Position numbers and translations under genes: made by a program. Below the pieces are notes generated by a model that did not search any database, had not been told where the DNA came from, and saw only the letters and a list, made by a program, of their open reading frames with translations. From Choristoneura fumiferana (Eukaryota > Arthropoda > Insecta > Lepidoptera > Tortricidae): 64,000 nucleotides of DNA. Below, piece after piece: positions 33,492-44,872 of this stretch (its first letter is position 1; every line of letters starts with the position of its first letter). Where the stretch lies: contig NC_133479.1 in NCBI RefSeq assembly GCF_025370935.1, positions 15,305,213 through 15,369,212 on the forward strand, read 5' to 3'.

Positions 33492-33640
33492 TTCGACTGG
33501 ATGGAAAACGAGCAAGTGGGTCTCCTGATGGTAAGAGATCACCACCGCCCATAAACATCTGCAATACCAGGGGTATTGCAGATGTGTTGCCAACTTAGAG
33601 GCCTAAGATGGGATACCTCAAGTGCCAGTAATTTCACCGG
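33492..33640 (+). repeat. Dispersed repeat (GACTGGATGG family), 3'-truncated
   Basis: Runs from TCGACTGGATGGAAAACGAG to CCAGTAATTTCACCGG and then stops, lacking the GGACCTTGCACAAGGTCC end. It contains a hairpin CATCTGCAATACC / GGTATTGCAGATG at about 33557-33583. Confidence 0.75.
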
Positions 33641-34174
33641 CTTAGATTAAAGCAATCTATACAATGGTTCGGCAACATAACATTGGTTCAGTTGTATGCA
33701 ACATAGGTACCTAACTGAAATCAACGATGTAATTTTTGCGAATTCCCGTCCAATTTTTGCAAATTAGATCCAATGTTTTAAAAGCGCGTGAAGACAAGTA
33801 ACATGCATGAAGACATGTACTTTTGGGAGTACATACATACAATGTGCATTTACATAAGTATGAACGGCGTACACAATCTGTTCATCCGAAATCTCAATCA
33901 GATTCTAAATTCCAAACATGATTTAAAGTCTATTTACGTAGAATCCTCATGTTCAACTCGATCTCATTTACAGTGATACGGAATTTCAAACATTCCATTT
34001 GTTAAGTCATTTATTTATTAAATACGTCTACGTACAAATTACTTTTGCGCTACAAGGCGGTGGTGCAGTACACAGTGTTAACTTAATAAGAACTGAACTC
34101 AACATACTTTGCAACTCACGATTTTACTAGATACATCATCAGCCAGAAGAATTCCATTGCTGAACAAAACGCCT

Positions 34175-34375
34175 CCCCCTTAGAACGTCACAATGAATGA
34201 CAATTTGCCACTAGTATCCACTGGTGTGGTGTGCAGCTTTCCTCAGTCCACCTAGTGGGAGGCCTGCCAACGCTTCGTCTTCCCGTTCATGATCACCACT
34301 CGAGTACTTTTCTACCGCAACGGTTATCTGTTTTTCGAGCGATGTAGCCCGCACATTGCCATTTCATATTTTTAG
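34175..34375 (-). pseudogene. LINE C-terminal relic (RTE-like)
   Basis: The minus strand reads MKWQCAGYIARKTDNR, GRKVLEW, then two stops, then TGRRSVGRPPTRWTEE. This is the familiar KxWxGHxAR...GRPPTRWxDD C-terminal motif of RTE-like LINEs. Stops at about 34303 and 34309 show that it is dead. Confidence 0.75.
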
Positions 34376-34502
34376 AGCCCTGTCTGTGACTTTTTTCGAG
34401 TTTTTCGGTGAATATTAATTAAAGACGTATTTTCTTTTTGAGTTTTTGTTAACTTTTATTGTCAAATAAGTTAATATTTAAATTAATGGTGACCATAATA
34501 GG

Positions 34503-34613
34503 GCTGGCTCTTTCCTCGGTCAACGTATTGGCATTACCACACAACGAGGAAACGCAACCAGCCTTATGGGCACCCTACCCAATTGCAACGACTTGGGTGA
34601 TATTTGTAAATAA
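34503..34613 (+). pseudogene. C-terminal end of the IQRGNA retroelement family
   Basis: In frame with TAA 34611-34613: AGSFLGQRIG, QRGNATSLMGTLPNCNDLGD. It is the same C-terminus as at 600-1045 (RAGFFLAQRLS, IQRGNAASLL). A TTTTTATAAATAAATTCC-type end follows near 34690-34710. Only the last 37 residues remain. Confidence 0.75.
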
Positions 34614-34719
34614 AGATTTTTAGGATTAGAGTAAGATAGTCTTAGTTCTTTTTTACTTATTTCTGTTAATTATTGTATATATTATTTATTTTTTTATAAA
34701 TAAATTCCAATTGGAAGAT

Positions 34720-35660
34720 GGTATTTTTCCCAGTACTCTACTTCTCCAAAAAATAATATTAAAGTTTCAAATTACGAATCTACCGTGTTTAAAATGTAAA
34801 TAGTTAAATACCTACTTATGTTGTAAGTCGTTCATCGAACACTGTAGATATATTTTGACTGACTTCATTGTTCTGGGAGAGCGAAATCGCGGGATAAAGC
34901 AAGTCATACATACTATAGAGTGTTTCGTGGTACACCCGATAAGTCAAAATAACTGACTGTTGAAAAAAGAACACTACGAGGTGCTACGAGTATGTAAAAG
35001 TTAAAATTTTAAGTACTTATTCGTGAATTATTAGATCGAGTTATTGTGTATGTATGTTTGACCACACAATCCTCGATATGACCTGCAGTACTGCTGTTAT
35101 GATTACCACTGTAGCAACTCTGTCGTTTGACTACTCATTAAGGGAGACAGCGCCCAGGAATGCGCTTCATTATTTTCTTGGCTTTCTCAAATTGCGACCG
35201 ACGACTGCTTCCCGGCAGCCGGCGAAATGCTCAAAATTTGAATATCTACTTGAATAAACATAGTACACGTATAAGCATAAAGTATGAGCATTGACTGTAT
35301 GTGCACGAAGATTTTAAATACGAGTTCTTGGAAAACTGTTAGGGTATGCGCGTGTCATAAGAGGTACAACATCGCAATATTGTGACGATCCATCATATGA
35401 TGCTAATGCATCATGCACCAGGCGTAAGTTTGTAAAAAGATAGTGAAATGTCGGCAACCATTTTGGGTTGCAATTATTACAGCAACGAACGTTTGACATT
35501 TAGTAAATGTTTACAATCTCCAAACCAATAAACTTTAAATGAAGTTGGTTAGTAAAAATTGCAAACTCTAGTCACGTGGCTTAAGGTTAGGTTAGTTTTT
35601 TACTCTTCAAAAAGTTAATATAGGTAATAGCTTTAAATAAATTAGATATATTAAATATAA
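34720..35660. other. AT-rich DNA, no supported gene
   Basis: A 67-codon frame (35054-35257, +) and a 61-codon frame (35314-35499, -) show no domain. I see no repeat family. Confidence 0.4.
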
Positions 35661-35663
35661 TGA

Positions 35664-35765
35664 CCCGGATAACTCACGTCTTAAATCGAGTTTAGCTCGA
35701 CATGTTTCGGGCTAATCCGTAGCCCTTCGTCTTCGGAGCAACGCGACTCAGCGGCTACTGCAACA
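35664..35765 (-). mobile_element. Penelope-like 3'-end fragment
   Basis: Matches the 3' end of the element at 11735-12631 (GGATAACTCACGTCTTAAA, GAGTTTAGCTCGACATGTTT, CGGGCTA, GCGACTC...GCGGCT) without the 79-bp insertion. Nothing of the protein-coding part is present. Confidence 0.75.
35688..35749 (-). ncRNA. Hammerhead-ribozyme-like fold in the Penelope end
   Basis: Read on the minus strand: stem I 5' side GAGTC...GCTC (35736-35749), a 10-base joint CGAAGACGAA, stem II GGGCTA (35720-35725) / TAGCCC (35709-35714) with a 5-base loop, then GAAAC (35704-35708), AT, GTC (35699-35701) and the stem I 3' side GAGC...ACTC (35688-35698). The layout GAAAC-AT-GTC with a minimal stem III is that of type I hammerheads, reported in Penelope-like elements. 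The joint that should be the 7-base CUGANGA is 10 bases and altered, so activity is doubtful. Confidence 0.5.
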
Positions 35766-37040
35766 CTATTTAATAAATGTTTAGAAAAGTAGAGTTTGTG
35801 AAATAATGATTCTAAACTTATCATTATTATTCATAAGTAACAAATATCGGAACTTAATCTCGTCGAGATAATTTCAAAAACTAATAGGCCCAACCTATTC
35901 GTGTAAAGTCCCGATATGTTAGTTATGAACTATTTTTATTCTTTTAAAGGCCATAATATGAAAAGTTTTAAAAATATTAATTTCTAACCATTTCATTTAA
36001 AGTAGGTAATGTATCATTCATAACATCACGATACTTTCCGCATCTCGGTTTCAGCTGATGCCTACGGCTATATTCAATGGCTGAATTGTTTTTCAGTCGA
36101 TTGAAATGTATAATTAATTGATTCGAAAAGAGGATTATGGTTGTTTCGTCTAGACTGCCACCGGCTATTAATTAATAAAGGTATTAATTGTAAAATAGAC
36201 TTTGGCTCTCTGGGTCTCTATATAATAATTTGTGTTTAATAAGTAATTACCGGTTTCTTGCAGCAATCTTGTATTCTTATGTCATGGATTGCATATCGCC
36301 GCTAACGAGATTAGGTACATATTTATCATAGAATTGTTGAAATAAAAAGTGGAACGTGGCTCCTATTTTCACTGAGATATTTAAAAAAAGACGCAAATCT
36401 CTAAAATGATTATAATCTTTGATTAAAATTATGTCACAAAATACCTAACGTCTCCCGTCCCACAAAGTCCGATCAGGTTTTCTCTAAAACAAAAATTCAT
36501 AATTAAATTAAACTTGAATCCCTACGGAATGATCAATCTGGTATCTTGCGATTCTCCCGAGATCATTATGAGGCCGAGAGAGCAAATTAATTAAGTCTGG
36601 ACGCTGAACTGCCTGCAAAATTAAATATCTTAGAGCCACGAAATTATGGAACAACGGAAATTATTCGATGCATTAATTAACAACTTCAAAATAAGCACGA
36701 GTGTCGTCGCCGAATTGATTTTTAGTTCTGTTTTAGTATTCAAGATTTTTTAGAATATTACAATTTTATTAAAAGCTGTTAATCTCACATCAGGCGGCAA
36801 TGAATAATAAAACTTTATCTGGATAACTAACGAGGAGACATTTGCAAAAATAAAGGTTCTCATAATAATTGTGCGACAATTATTGATTTAACGTCATAAA
36901 GATATAGTAAAACTAAAACCTCCTTCGTGAATATTGAAATTTTCAAATATGTAGAACTTATGTTTAGTGGCACTTATACATATTTGCTCCGAGGTTTAGC
37001 TCCGTCGTCAGAGCTACCATGCACAGAATCCGATGGAAAC
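35766..37040. other. AT-rich DNA, no supported gene or recognised repeat
   Basis: No open frame over 60 codons apart from those produced by the SINE that follows. Confidence 0.45.
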
Positions 37041-37047
37041 AAATAAT

Positions 37048-37339
37048 ATATACGTCCCACTGCAGGGCACAGGCCTCCTCTCGGAATGAGAGGGCTCGGG
37101 CAGTAGTTCCCACGCGGGCCCAGTGCGGATTGGGAACTTCACACACACTGTTGAATTGCTTCGCAGGTTTGTTGTACAGGTTTCCTAACGATATTTTCCT
37201 TCACCGTAAAGCTCGTGGTAAATTTCAAATGTAATTCCGCACATGAATTTCGAAAAACTCAGAGGTGCAAGCCGGGGTTTGAACCCACGATCCTCTGCTT
37301 GAGAGGCCATAGGTCAAACCACTCGGCCACCACGGCTCA
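37048..37339 (-). mobile_element. tRNA-derived SINE, copy 1
   Basis: Reverse of 14066-14366: TACGTCCCACTGCAGGGCAC at its 3' side, and GGTTTGAACCCACGATCC (B-box) and CACTCGGCCACCACGGCTCA (A-box, head) at its 5' side. Compared with the second block, about 19 bases (ATCATCATCCCAGCCTAT and neighbours) are missing from its 3' end. Confidence 0.85.
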
Positions 37340-37832
37340 GCAAATAAATAATCCATTCTAAATGTAGGCCGCCCGTTGATGGCGACGATCCTCAGTCATG
37401 AGGGAACGACTGGAATGGATGGATACATATTTGAAAAGTAATAAGAATTTAATGTGCTAGTACTAAAATGTTTTTGTGATGAAACTTATTCCTCTCCTTT
37501 CACTTAGTCATGAACAAACTACGAGTAGTGTCTTCGAATGTTTTTTTATACACTCTGAGAAAGTTACATTTTCTTTACTCGGCTAAACTATCAAAAAGCA
37601 CAGTCGGGGTAGTTCATTTCATAAACCTCAATATGGATGGAACGAGGGAGCACAATGTAGGTCAATCAACTTTACCCCTGCTCTCGAAGTTCCCCCATTA
37701 TTTCTCCCGAAGCTATGTAACCGAATTTATTTTTATTTAAAGTCGCACTATTTGAAGTTTGAAGTACGTACATATTTTGAGCTTCATCGTCATATTACGA
37801 CCCAAATACCCCGACCCGACCCGATTTTCTTG

Positions 37833-37973
37833 TACCCAAATGGTTGTCTGGAAGAGATCGCTTTTAAGCGATAAGACCGCCTATTGTCTACCCTGAATCT
37901 AAGTGTTTATATTATAAGTTTTTTGTACTGCTTTATGGTGTGCAATAAAGAATATTTGTATTTGTATTTGTAC
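37833..37973 (+). mobile_element. LINE 3' end (CR1-like)
   Basis: TACCCAAATGGTTGTCTGGA, AGAGATCGCTTTTAAGCGAT, CTATTGTCTACCC and GTGCAATAAAGAATATTTG followed by TATTTGTATTTGTA repeats, i.e. a polyadenylation signal and microsatellite-like tail. The 89-codon frame starting inside it (37884-38153) ends in ordinary sequence; its last 60 residues are not recognised. Confidence 0.7.
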
Positions 37974-38536
37974 GGTTGCCAAATCTCATATCTCCACCGT
38001 AAGACATTCATTGCTTATTCAACTTCAAGAACAGTAGGTACAGCAACCAGGAAAGCTATTTGTAATTCCTTTTATCCTGATAATTCTAGCGTTCAGAAAG
38101 CGGTGGAAATGCTGCGACTGACAGCCAGCAGAATCTTTAAACTAAATCATTAGTATTTAAACCTTTGAAGTTTGTTTATTCACCTGGCTAGCTCGCTAGG
38201 TTAGTTTGTACCTCATTTAGCTGCTTTCTGTCTTCTATCAATACTAATGTTTAAGAACAGTTTGCAGGATGCAGAATATTCTCATCAAAATTTCTCACTC
38301 CGCAACATGTTTCAATCAAATACATGTTTAAGATAATTGCATCACTGTCATTCACATGAAAAGTGAATGTGCAAATTTCTTTCATTTCTATTTTTTAGGA
38401 ATGTCAGACAAATATTGTATCTCTGTAATGGCTTTTAAACCCCGAGGCTACAATAGCGATATAAGTTTAACCTGTGCGTTGGTGTGACTGTTTGTGATGG
38501 GATTTTTTTAGTAAATAAGATTACAATATTTATTTA

Positions 38537-38651
38537 TGCAACTGTATCGTAATAGGGGTCCTTAAAAGACGTGTGTGGCTTTATGAAACGTACGCTTCGT
38601 TTCATAATAGGGTCACATAAGTGTTTTAAGGCCTAATTACGTACAGTTGCA
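38537..38651. mobile_element. Foldback MITE with TGCAACTGTA ends
   Basis: TGCAACTGTATCGTAATAGG on the left is mirrored by AATTACGTACAGTTGCA on the right. Arms of about 50 bp meet at GAAACGTACGCTTCGTTTC. Flanks TACAATATTTATTTA (38522-38536) and TACAATATTTTATTTA (38652-38667) look like an imperfect direct repeat. Confidence 0.7.
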
Positions 38652-39054
38652 TACAATATTTTATTTACATCCATATATTAAATCCTCTATCATGTGTTCA
38701 AGATCCATTGAGAATGACTTGCATTAACGAGAACTAGGTAGGTATGTCTGCCCTACGAGCTGCACCCGCTGCGCGCGCGACGACTTGCTGTTGCTTGTGC
38801 GCGCGGCGCGGCGCGCCCCGGTGCTGTAATGATGTATGAAATCTCATTACAATACAGATTTCTGTATTGTAATTACCATTACGATACAGCCGTGTTCATA
38901 ATAGAATCCAATGTCGTAATGCTGGTCATTATCTATGGTTTTTGAACGCATAATGGAGGATTTACTATATAGGTGTAGAAAACTAACATTATCCTAACAA
39001 CATGTACACATTTACATTTTTGTATTTGACACTTGTTTAAAACTTTTATACTAT

Positions 39055-39268
39055 ACTAGCCGTTACCCGCGACTCCGTCCGCGAAGAATCCGTTTATCGT
39101 TATCTCGCGGGAACTATGCAATTTTCCGGGATAAAAACTATCCTATGCCCTTCTCCGGGAGCTAAACTATCTGTATACCGAATTTCATCTGAATCGGTTC
39201 AGTGGTGTAGATGTGATGGAGTAACAAACAAACAGACTTAGAAACTTTCCAATTTATAATATTAGTGA
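39055..39268 (+). repeat. Dispersed lepidopteran repeat, near complete
   Basis: ACTAGCCGTTACCCGCGACT, CGCGGGAACTATGCAATTTT, CCGGGATAAAAACTATCC, GAATCGGTTCAGTGG, GGAGTAACAAACAAACAGAC and TTTATAATATTAGTGAGAAG are the successive steps of this very abundant repeat. It is non-coding. Confidence 0.75.
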
Positions 39269-39458
39269 GAAGTGAGATGGATTGTAGAAGGAAGGATGAC
39301 AAACTTTCACGGGGAAAAAGTTGCAAGTGTCCAGCTTTAAGCGGTACCTAGATAACAGTTTTAAATCCCTCCAGACTGACGCTAGAGTAGCAAGAGTGTC
39401 TAAAATAATTTAGTAGATATTATTCTAAAGTAACTATTTAATGTGAAAAAACGTGGAT

Positions 39459-39565
39459 ACCTTGCTTAGTACCCATAACACAAGCTTTGCTAAGATTACT
39501 TTGGGACTAGGTCAATTGGTGTGAATTGTCCGGTGATATTTATTTATTTATTTATTTATTTACCT
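39459..39565 (+). repeat. 3' end of the second SINE family
   Basis: CTTGCTTAGTACCCATAACA, TTTGGGACTAGGTCAATTGG, CCGGTGATATTTATTTATTT match the end of 7017-7277. The tRNA-like head is absent. Confidence 0.7.
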
Positions 39566-40694
39566 AATAGTTAAATTTTCGCGATCTGTTAAAAACATTA
39601 ATAATGACCTAATGTGGTACCAGTACCGCTTAATAACACTTTCGCTGACATTTTTGCAAGTTTGTGCTACTTCTGTCCACACTTCACTTCACACTTCTGT
39701 ACACACCTTTATTGAGGAATTCTGAAACATTTACAAATTTTAATATAAACTAAACACTACTTAAGACACCTTTTTGCCAAGCGAGAATGCTAAACATGAA
39801 TAGGTCATTTTATATCACTCAAGCAATATTTTAAAAATGTTACCACAACAGATCATTTTTAATACGTGAAATAAAGGCTTCGAGTAGGGAAGTCTTCCAA
39901 ATCAAGTCACCATAATGCACAAGTTAAACAATGTTGTTATCTAAATAATATTCATATTATTATGTCCCGCCAACATGACATGCGACAGGTGCACAAGCAA
40001 AACAAGGGGTCTTATTATGTTGACATTTAAATGTACAAGTATCTGGAATTTAGAAATTGTATTTTCAGAGAACGGAATCAGAGACCTGAAATTTATGTGC
40101 AAACATTTTAATCATTAACCAGTTTAAAATAACATTTAAACTGGTTTTAAAATTTCATTTCATAAAACGCTTAGATATTTATTTGTATTCGATTAATTCC
40201 ATCAGGATAAATGTTATATTAATTCAAAATATGTTTTGCTCAGTGGAGGCTAAGTGGTTAATTCGTTTGAATAAGGAAGATATCAAACTGGAGCAAAAGC
40301 AAAGAGTAAATCCAATTGCTTGTCCAAATTTTGATTATACTTTCTGCTTGTCTTTACTATTTACTGAAGGCGCGCGAAGTGTATCTAAACAGATAAACTT
40401 TGCGCGATTCCAAAGATATTCTATAGTAAAAAATACAGATTGAGTTTGCAGGTTGTGTAGTTTTAAATTACAAGTAAGTTCATGAAACTACTAGCTTTTG
40501 CTTGCAACTTTTCTGCGTTGCGTGGGAAATTTACATGTTCCCAGGATAAAAAGTAGCTCTATAGGTGAAAGATTTTTTTTAAATCCGTTCACTTGTTTTT
40601 GAGTTTGACTAGCATATGCAATCAAATAAACTAGCAATCATTTTTTTTCCTGGGTATAATATTGATGTATTTATGAATTTAGAAGTGTAAACAC
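39566..40694. other. AT-rich DNA, no supported gene
   Basis: An 86-codon frame (40183-40443, +) is identical in both blocks, but it shows no domain and its context gives no support as a gene. Confidence 0.4.
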
Positions 40695-40827
40695 TAACCT
40701 CGAGGCCGTATTGCCTAATGTTTCTAACGCTCGCGATCGCAATCAAATGACAGATTCAGCATACAGAAACTGTCATTTGATTGTGATCGCGAGTTTCAGA
40801 AACGTTACGCAATAAGGCCTCTGGTTA
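40695..40827. mobile_element. Foldback MITE with 55-bp arms
   Basis: TAACCTCGAGGCCGTATTGC, CGCTCGCGATCGCAATCAAA, TGACAG on the left pair with CTGTCATTTGATTGTGATCG, CGAG, GCAATAAGGCCTCTGGTTA on the right. The total is 133 bp with a short loop near 40760. Confidence 0.85.
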
Positions 40828-41300
40828 TAAATGGTTTGTCTGTGTCCGGCAGAGATGCAAGGAGGCAAGCGTCAAAGTGACAGGTAATTATTGAGGTAAA
40901 TAAATGCGTTTATGAATGAAGGTTTAAATCATTTTCGAGAAATAAACAGACAGTATCTAAGTATATACTGTGTTGTAATGTATTCAAATCATACTCGTAG
41001 TAGAACAAAATCACGTTCGTCTTGATTAGAAAAGTAATACGGAAGCAACGTAGCCATCTTTCTTTGTTTATTTGCGGAAGTAGATTTCGTAACAAGAGGA
41101 GCACCTAATTTCTATATCCTACCATAACATTTGATGATTATGTCGTTTTCTGTTTCATTGTTTTTCTGCGAATTACGTTGCTTCGTATTGAGTAAGTATG
41201 CTTACTTACAAGACAGGAAGTCCGCCAGGAACCATTTGGTTAAATAATTAACAATGGTTTAGAATTGCAAAGTTTTTCTTTTTAGTACATTGTGTCTTAA

Positions 41301-41750
41301 GGGCGGTAAACAAGGAATTACGAACAAGAGTCTATTAGAAGCCCGAAGTCGAAGACTGAGGGCTTTAATGAGTCGATGCTCGTAATTCTAGTACCGCCCA
41401 TGCGACATACAATGTTTTTCATTACATTCGCGAGTAAAATTGTATATTTGTAAAAGAAAAACTAATATTTTTTTCAAAAATTGCCGATACCGCTGACTAC
41501 GCTCTTGGCAGCGCCAGCCTCCGCGCCACCCTACCCCACGCAGCATGTGCCCTGCAGCACGCCGTGCAGTATTATCACACTCATTGACCGACCTTGGGCT
41601 TCATGACAACAAAATTAGTACGGGCAATGACTCATTTACCGACCACGGGTGTCATGACAAGCACATTAAGGTCGAGGATTTTATTTGGGGGGTTGCAACC
41701 AAGGTAGCCTGCATGTTTCGACACTGTTTACGAGCAAGTGTGATGAAAAA
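41301..41750 (+). repeat. Dispersed repeat (GCCCGAAGTCGAAGAC family), longer copy
   Basis: Same start as 4715-4940, but continues through TTCATGACAACAAAATTAGT, GGTTGCAACCAAGGTAGCCT and CGAGCAAGTGTGATGAAAA. The open frame over it (41545-41892) changes start and length between the two blocks, which argues against a gene. Confidence 0.6.
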
Positions 41751-42338
41751 TCCTTTATTTGACAGTTCACAAAAAGTTTTGGTAGTCTTTTTTCTAAAAC
41801 CTTTCTTTTCAATTAGTTACTCCAATCATTTAAAATCCACAGAGGCAATATTTTTTTTAATCTTGCTGAATAAAGTAACAATTTGTGAATAATAATCCTT
41901 TCCCATTTTCTTTTCCCTGGCTTTTATTTAATATCTCGTATTTGTTTATACTTAGTGATAAATACATACAATTAATTTCATTTTTTTCTAGTAGGTCTTT
42001 ACTCGAACTTAATTGAAATTCGGAACGGAAATCTAGTTTGGATGACCATGTACATTCAGCAATTACATGTTTTAACGTAGTTTATTATGCTTAATAATAT
42101 TGTGATGTCTTATTATGGTATATTACTTATCAACGCAATTCTTGATTGTAAAATATATATTGTGTCTAAGCAAACACTCGTATCATTACTCAAACATATC
42201 TTAACCCTTGTTATCAACACGACACGAAGGGCATGTCATTGGCATATCGACATAGCCGAGTTGCAGCAATCTCAGAAATACGGACTTTTGAAGTGTTTCA
42301 ACCGCCATTTCCCTTAATGTTACGAAAATCTAAAAACC

Positions 42339-42447
42339 AATGAGGGCTATCGCGTATGAATTCGCCACTAGAGGCGCTAGTGTAGCGTGAGGTCTCCGAA
42401 ATGTCAAATCTCATAGTTTTTGGGTGAGCTACGCGGGTTTATTTATA
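42339..42447. repeat. MITE fragment (CTAGAGGCGCTAG type)
   Basis: CCAATGAGGGCTATCGCG, GCCACTAGAGGCGCTAGTG and GCGTGAGGTCTCCGAAATG. It resembles one half of the family at 29169-29350 but is not clearly the same. Confidence 0.5.
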
Positions 42448-43538
42448 ATTAGAATAATTTTGTGAATATTTTGCAATATCTGAAATTAATTATGGCATAT
42501 ATGCGTTCCGGGGCAATGAATGTCTGTGTTTGAGACAGTTTTGTCTTTCGGAAACCTTTGTCCTCCCTTTTTTCCGAACAAAACGGGGACTATGCAACAC
42601 TGTGGCATGGTCGATATTTTTATGGTACGGTTTTAAAGTGTATTAAATATGATTTTAATCTAAACTTTGTTTTCTCGCCCGTAATAACAGACTTTGAAAG
42701 CCATACTAAAAACCTCACGCAACAGTGCGCCATCCATAAAAAACTGTTCTTGTCTTTAATTAATATAATAATATATTTTTGTTTTTATAACATCTGTCAA
42801 ACATAGTTATTCAAATAATATTCTACGGTAGGCATGCGGACGGCGGACATGTTTCGAGAAACATATCGAGCATACCTCAGCTATTAATGCGTTAGTGACC
42901 CGTGTATCTTATTTAAATAAATAATAATAATGTCTGTGTGTCACGGCAGTTTGTATTCAAAGTCGTATAAAATACAAAAAATATAAAGTCACAAAAAACA
43001 TAGAAGTTTTATTATTGCAGACAGGGAATACGCGTAGGTCGATCATAACAAGTTGATCCTCGCTTTCGTGTGGACGCATTAATCACATTAGGACCCTGGA
43101 GCCAGCGTGGGCTTGCATAACTGAGTGACAAGCATTATCCCGAAATACAGACGCAGAGTCGAATTCTGACCGACGACAGATTTAGGTAATGTGTGGCGAA
43201 TAATTATGTGCAAACATGCAGTTGTCCTCTTTACAATCAATCTCACAATGATTTCTTTGGTAGATGTATGAAACGGCAACAATTTGAAACCAAAAGGTTC
43301 TTGGACTATCAGATTATTGTATTGTCACCAGGTCACCTATATCTTTCAGCTCAACTAGATACCAGGAAATATGGTCGACAAATTTTAATGGTTTGCAATT
43401 AATTGCAATGAAATGAAATAGTTATATAGTTTTATTTTGCAAATTTTGTAGCTACAACCTATGATCCTAAGAACGATATAATTTAAATAAAAGTTGGAAC
43501 AAAAAACACCATTAGTTTTCATTATTAATAATAATATA
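42448..43538. other. AT-rich DNA, no supported gene
   Basis: Frames of 82, 69 and 64 codons show no domain. Confidence 0.4.
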
Positions 43539-43697
43539 GGCCAATTGGACGGAAAGAGACGCGCCGAGTGAAGGAAAGTGGATCGGCATCGCTTCCGTCG
43601 AACATGTTTCGGTTGGCTGCTCTGATAGAGAAGAGCACGAAAAGCTAACGGCCAATCTTCAGGGCTGAAGAGGCATTGAAAGAAGAAGAAAAAAAAC
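43539..43697 (+). repeat. Dispersed repeat ending GCATTGAAAGAAGAAG
   Basis: GGCCAATTGGACGGAAAGAG, AACATGTTTCGGTTGGCTGC and GAAAAGCTAACGGCCAATCT look like the 3' part of a LINE-type repeat that I have seen in Lepidoptera. No reading frame is usable. Confidence 0.5.
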
Positions 43698-43737
43698 TGT
43701 AGCTAACAAGACAATACATAGAGTGAGACATCTGCGT

Positions 43738-43850
43738 GCCGTCAGCATCTGTGACGTCCCAAACCCAATGACAGCCGCCCTACATACATCAAGACGATCA
43801 ACCCTTTGCGCAGGCAAATTTGTCACGTCACACGCAGATGATTGATATAG
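43738..43850. repeat. Possible MITE with CATCTGCGTG ends
   Basis: ACATCTGCGTG at the left and CACACGCAGATG at the right are inverted, each near GTGACGT or TGTCACGTCA. About 110 bp, moderately GC-rich. Confidence 0.4.
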
Positions 43851-44090
43851 GGAATCACGTTTGATATTGAATTTGCTGTAACAGACATGTCATGGCGAAA
43901 TCGCGGTTTTTAACCAACTACGGAAGTCAAAAGGAGGATAATTTCTATAGTAGGTAAATGTAAGTTCTATACCATCTTTCTTTCTCTTCTCATATTAGCT
44001 TAGTTTACAGAGAGTATTAAGCTTTTGTAAAAGTTACTCTTTCAATATAATATTTTTGGCTGACTGGATTATCTGTTGATGATTGTACTT

Positions 44091-44575
44091 GTATACGCTA
44101 TTTGACAGCTCCTGAATTTGGCATATCCTATACCTATATTATTATGAGAATATACATAAAACATGTTTACCGGCAGCCAGGCTTTTTAAGGAGGTTAAAG
44201 TAACGTATTTCTGTAACTTAACCATGACATTAATTTTAATAATAAACTAAAATTCTGACTTTGTTAACTTTCTAACAAAATTTAAGTGGCAATTAACTTT
44301 CCTGTAAATTGCTGGCAATTATAATTTTGTTATAAGTCTGCCGATAACATACTGTATACAGTCAAGCTTTAGCGAAGAAAAATATTGATTCGGTTGAAAA
44401 TTGGATTAATCTTTATTTTTTGAAAAATCTATTAAGTACCTAAAGTACTTATGTATGGCTCTTTTAAAATGCTTTTCTATATGAAGCAGGTATGGCGCTA
44501 CTTGCATGTGACGTCACATGCAAGTACCTATGACTTTCTCTGCCAAATTTTGAATTTCAAGCCTTTATAACTCTG
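44091..44575 (+). repeat. Dispersed repeat with 28-bp palindrome, copy 1
   Basis: Two blocks (44091-44150 and about 44360-44575) match 3420-3715; the part between is extra here. The palindrome is at 44499-44526, identical to that at 3636-3663. Confidence 0.65.
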
Positions 44576-44742
44576 TTATATATATTTAACACACCTCAAG
44601 TCAATCCGTCTACTAAAAGTGGGTCAATTTCGACTCGAATGATATGATTACCGAGAGACATACATATAACACCCTGACAGGTGAAACTAATTAAAAGCTT
44701 GTAAAAATAACAGTTACAAAAACACTTGATGTAAATTATAAT

Positions 44743-44872
44743 AGTATTTTATGCAACAGTTGTAGAACAGGGTTCAAAAAAGGTGAGTGACGATGTGAGC
44801 TTTAGCGAACATCGTAAGAAAAAGACGCCACGAGCTTTTTTGACTTACTTATACAACGTTGCATACAATACT
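44743..44872. mobile_element. MITE with ATGCAAC ends
   Basis: AGTATTTTATGCAACAGTTG (left) and CAACGTTGCATACAATACT (right) are inverted over about 21 bp. It shares the TGCAAC edge with 38537-38651. Confidence 0.55.

Noticed and set aside
35054..35257. 67-codon frame identical in both duplicated blocks
   Set aside because: Identity follows from the overall near-identity of the blocks and is not evidence of selection. There is no domain and no gene context.
40183..40443. 86-codon frame identical in both blocks
   Set aside because: Same reason. Composition is typical of AT-rich chance frames.
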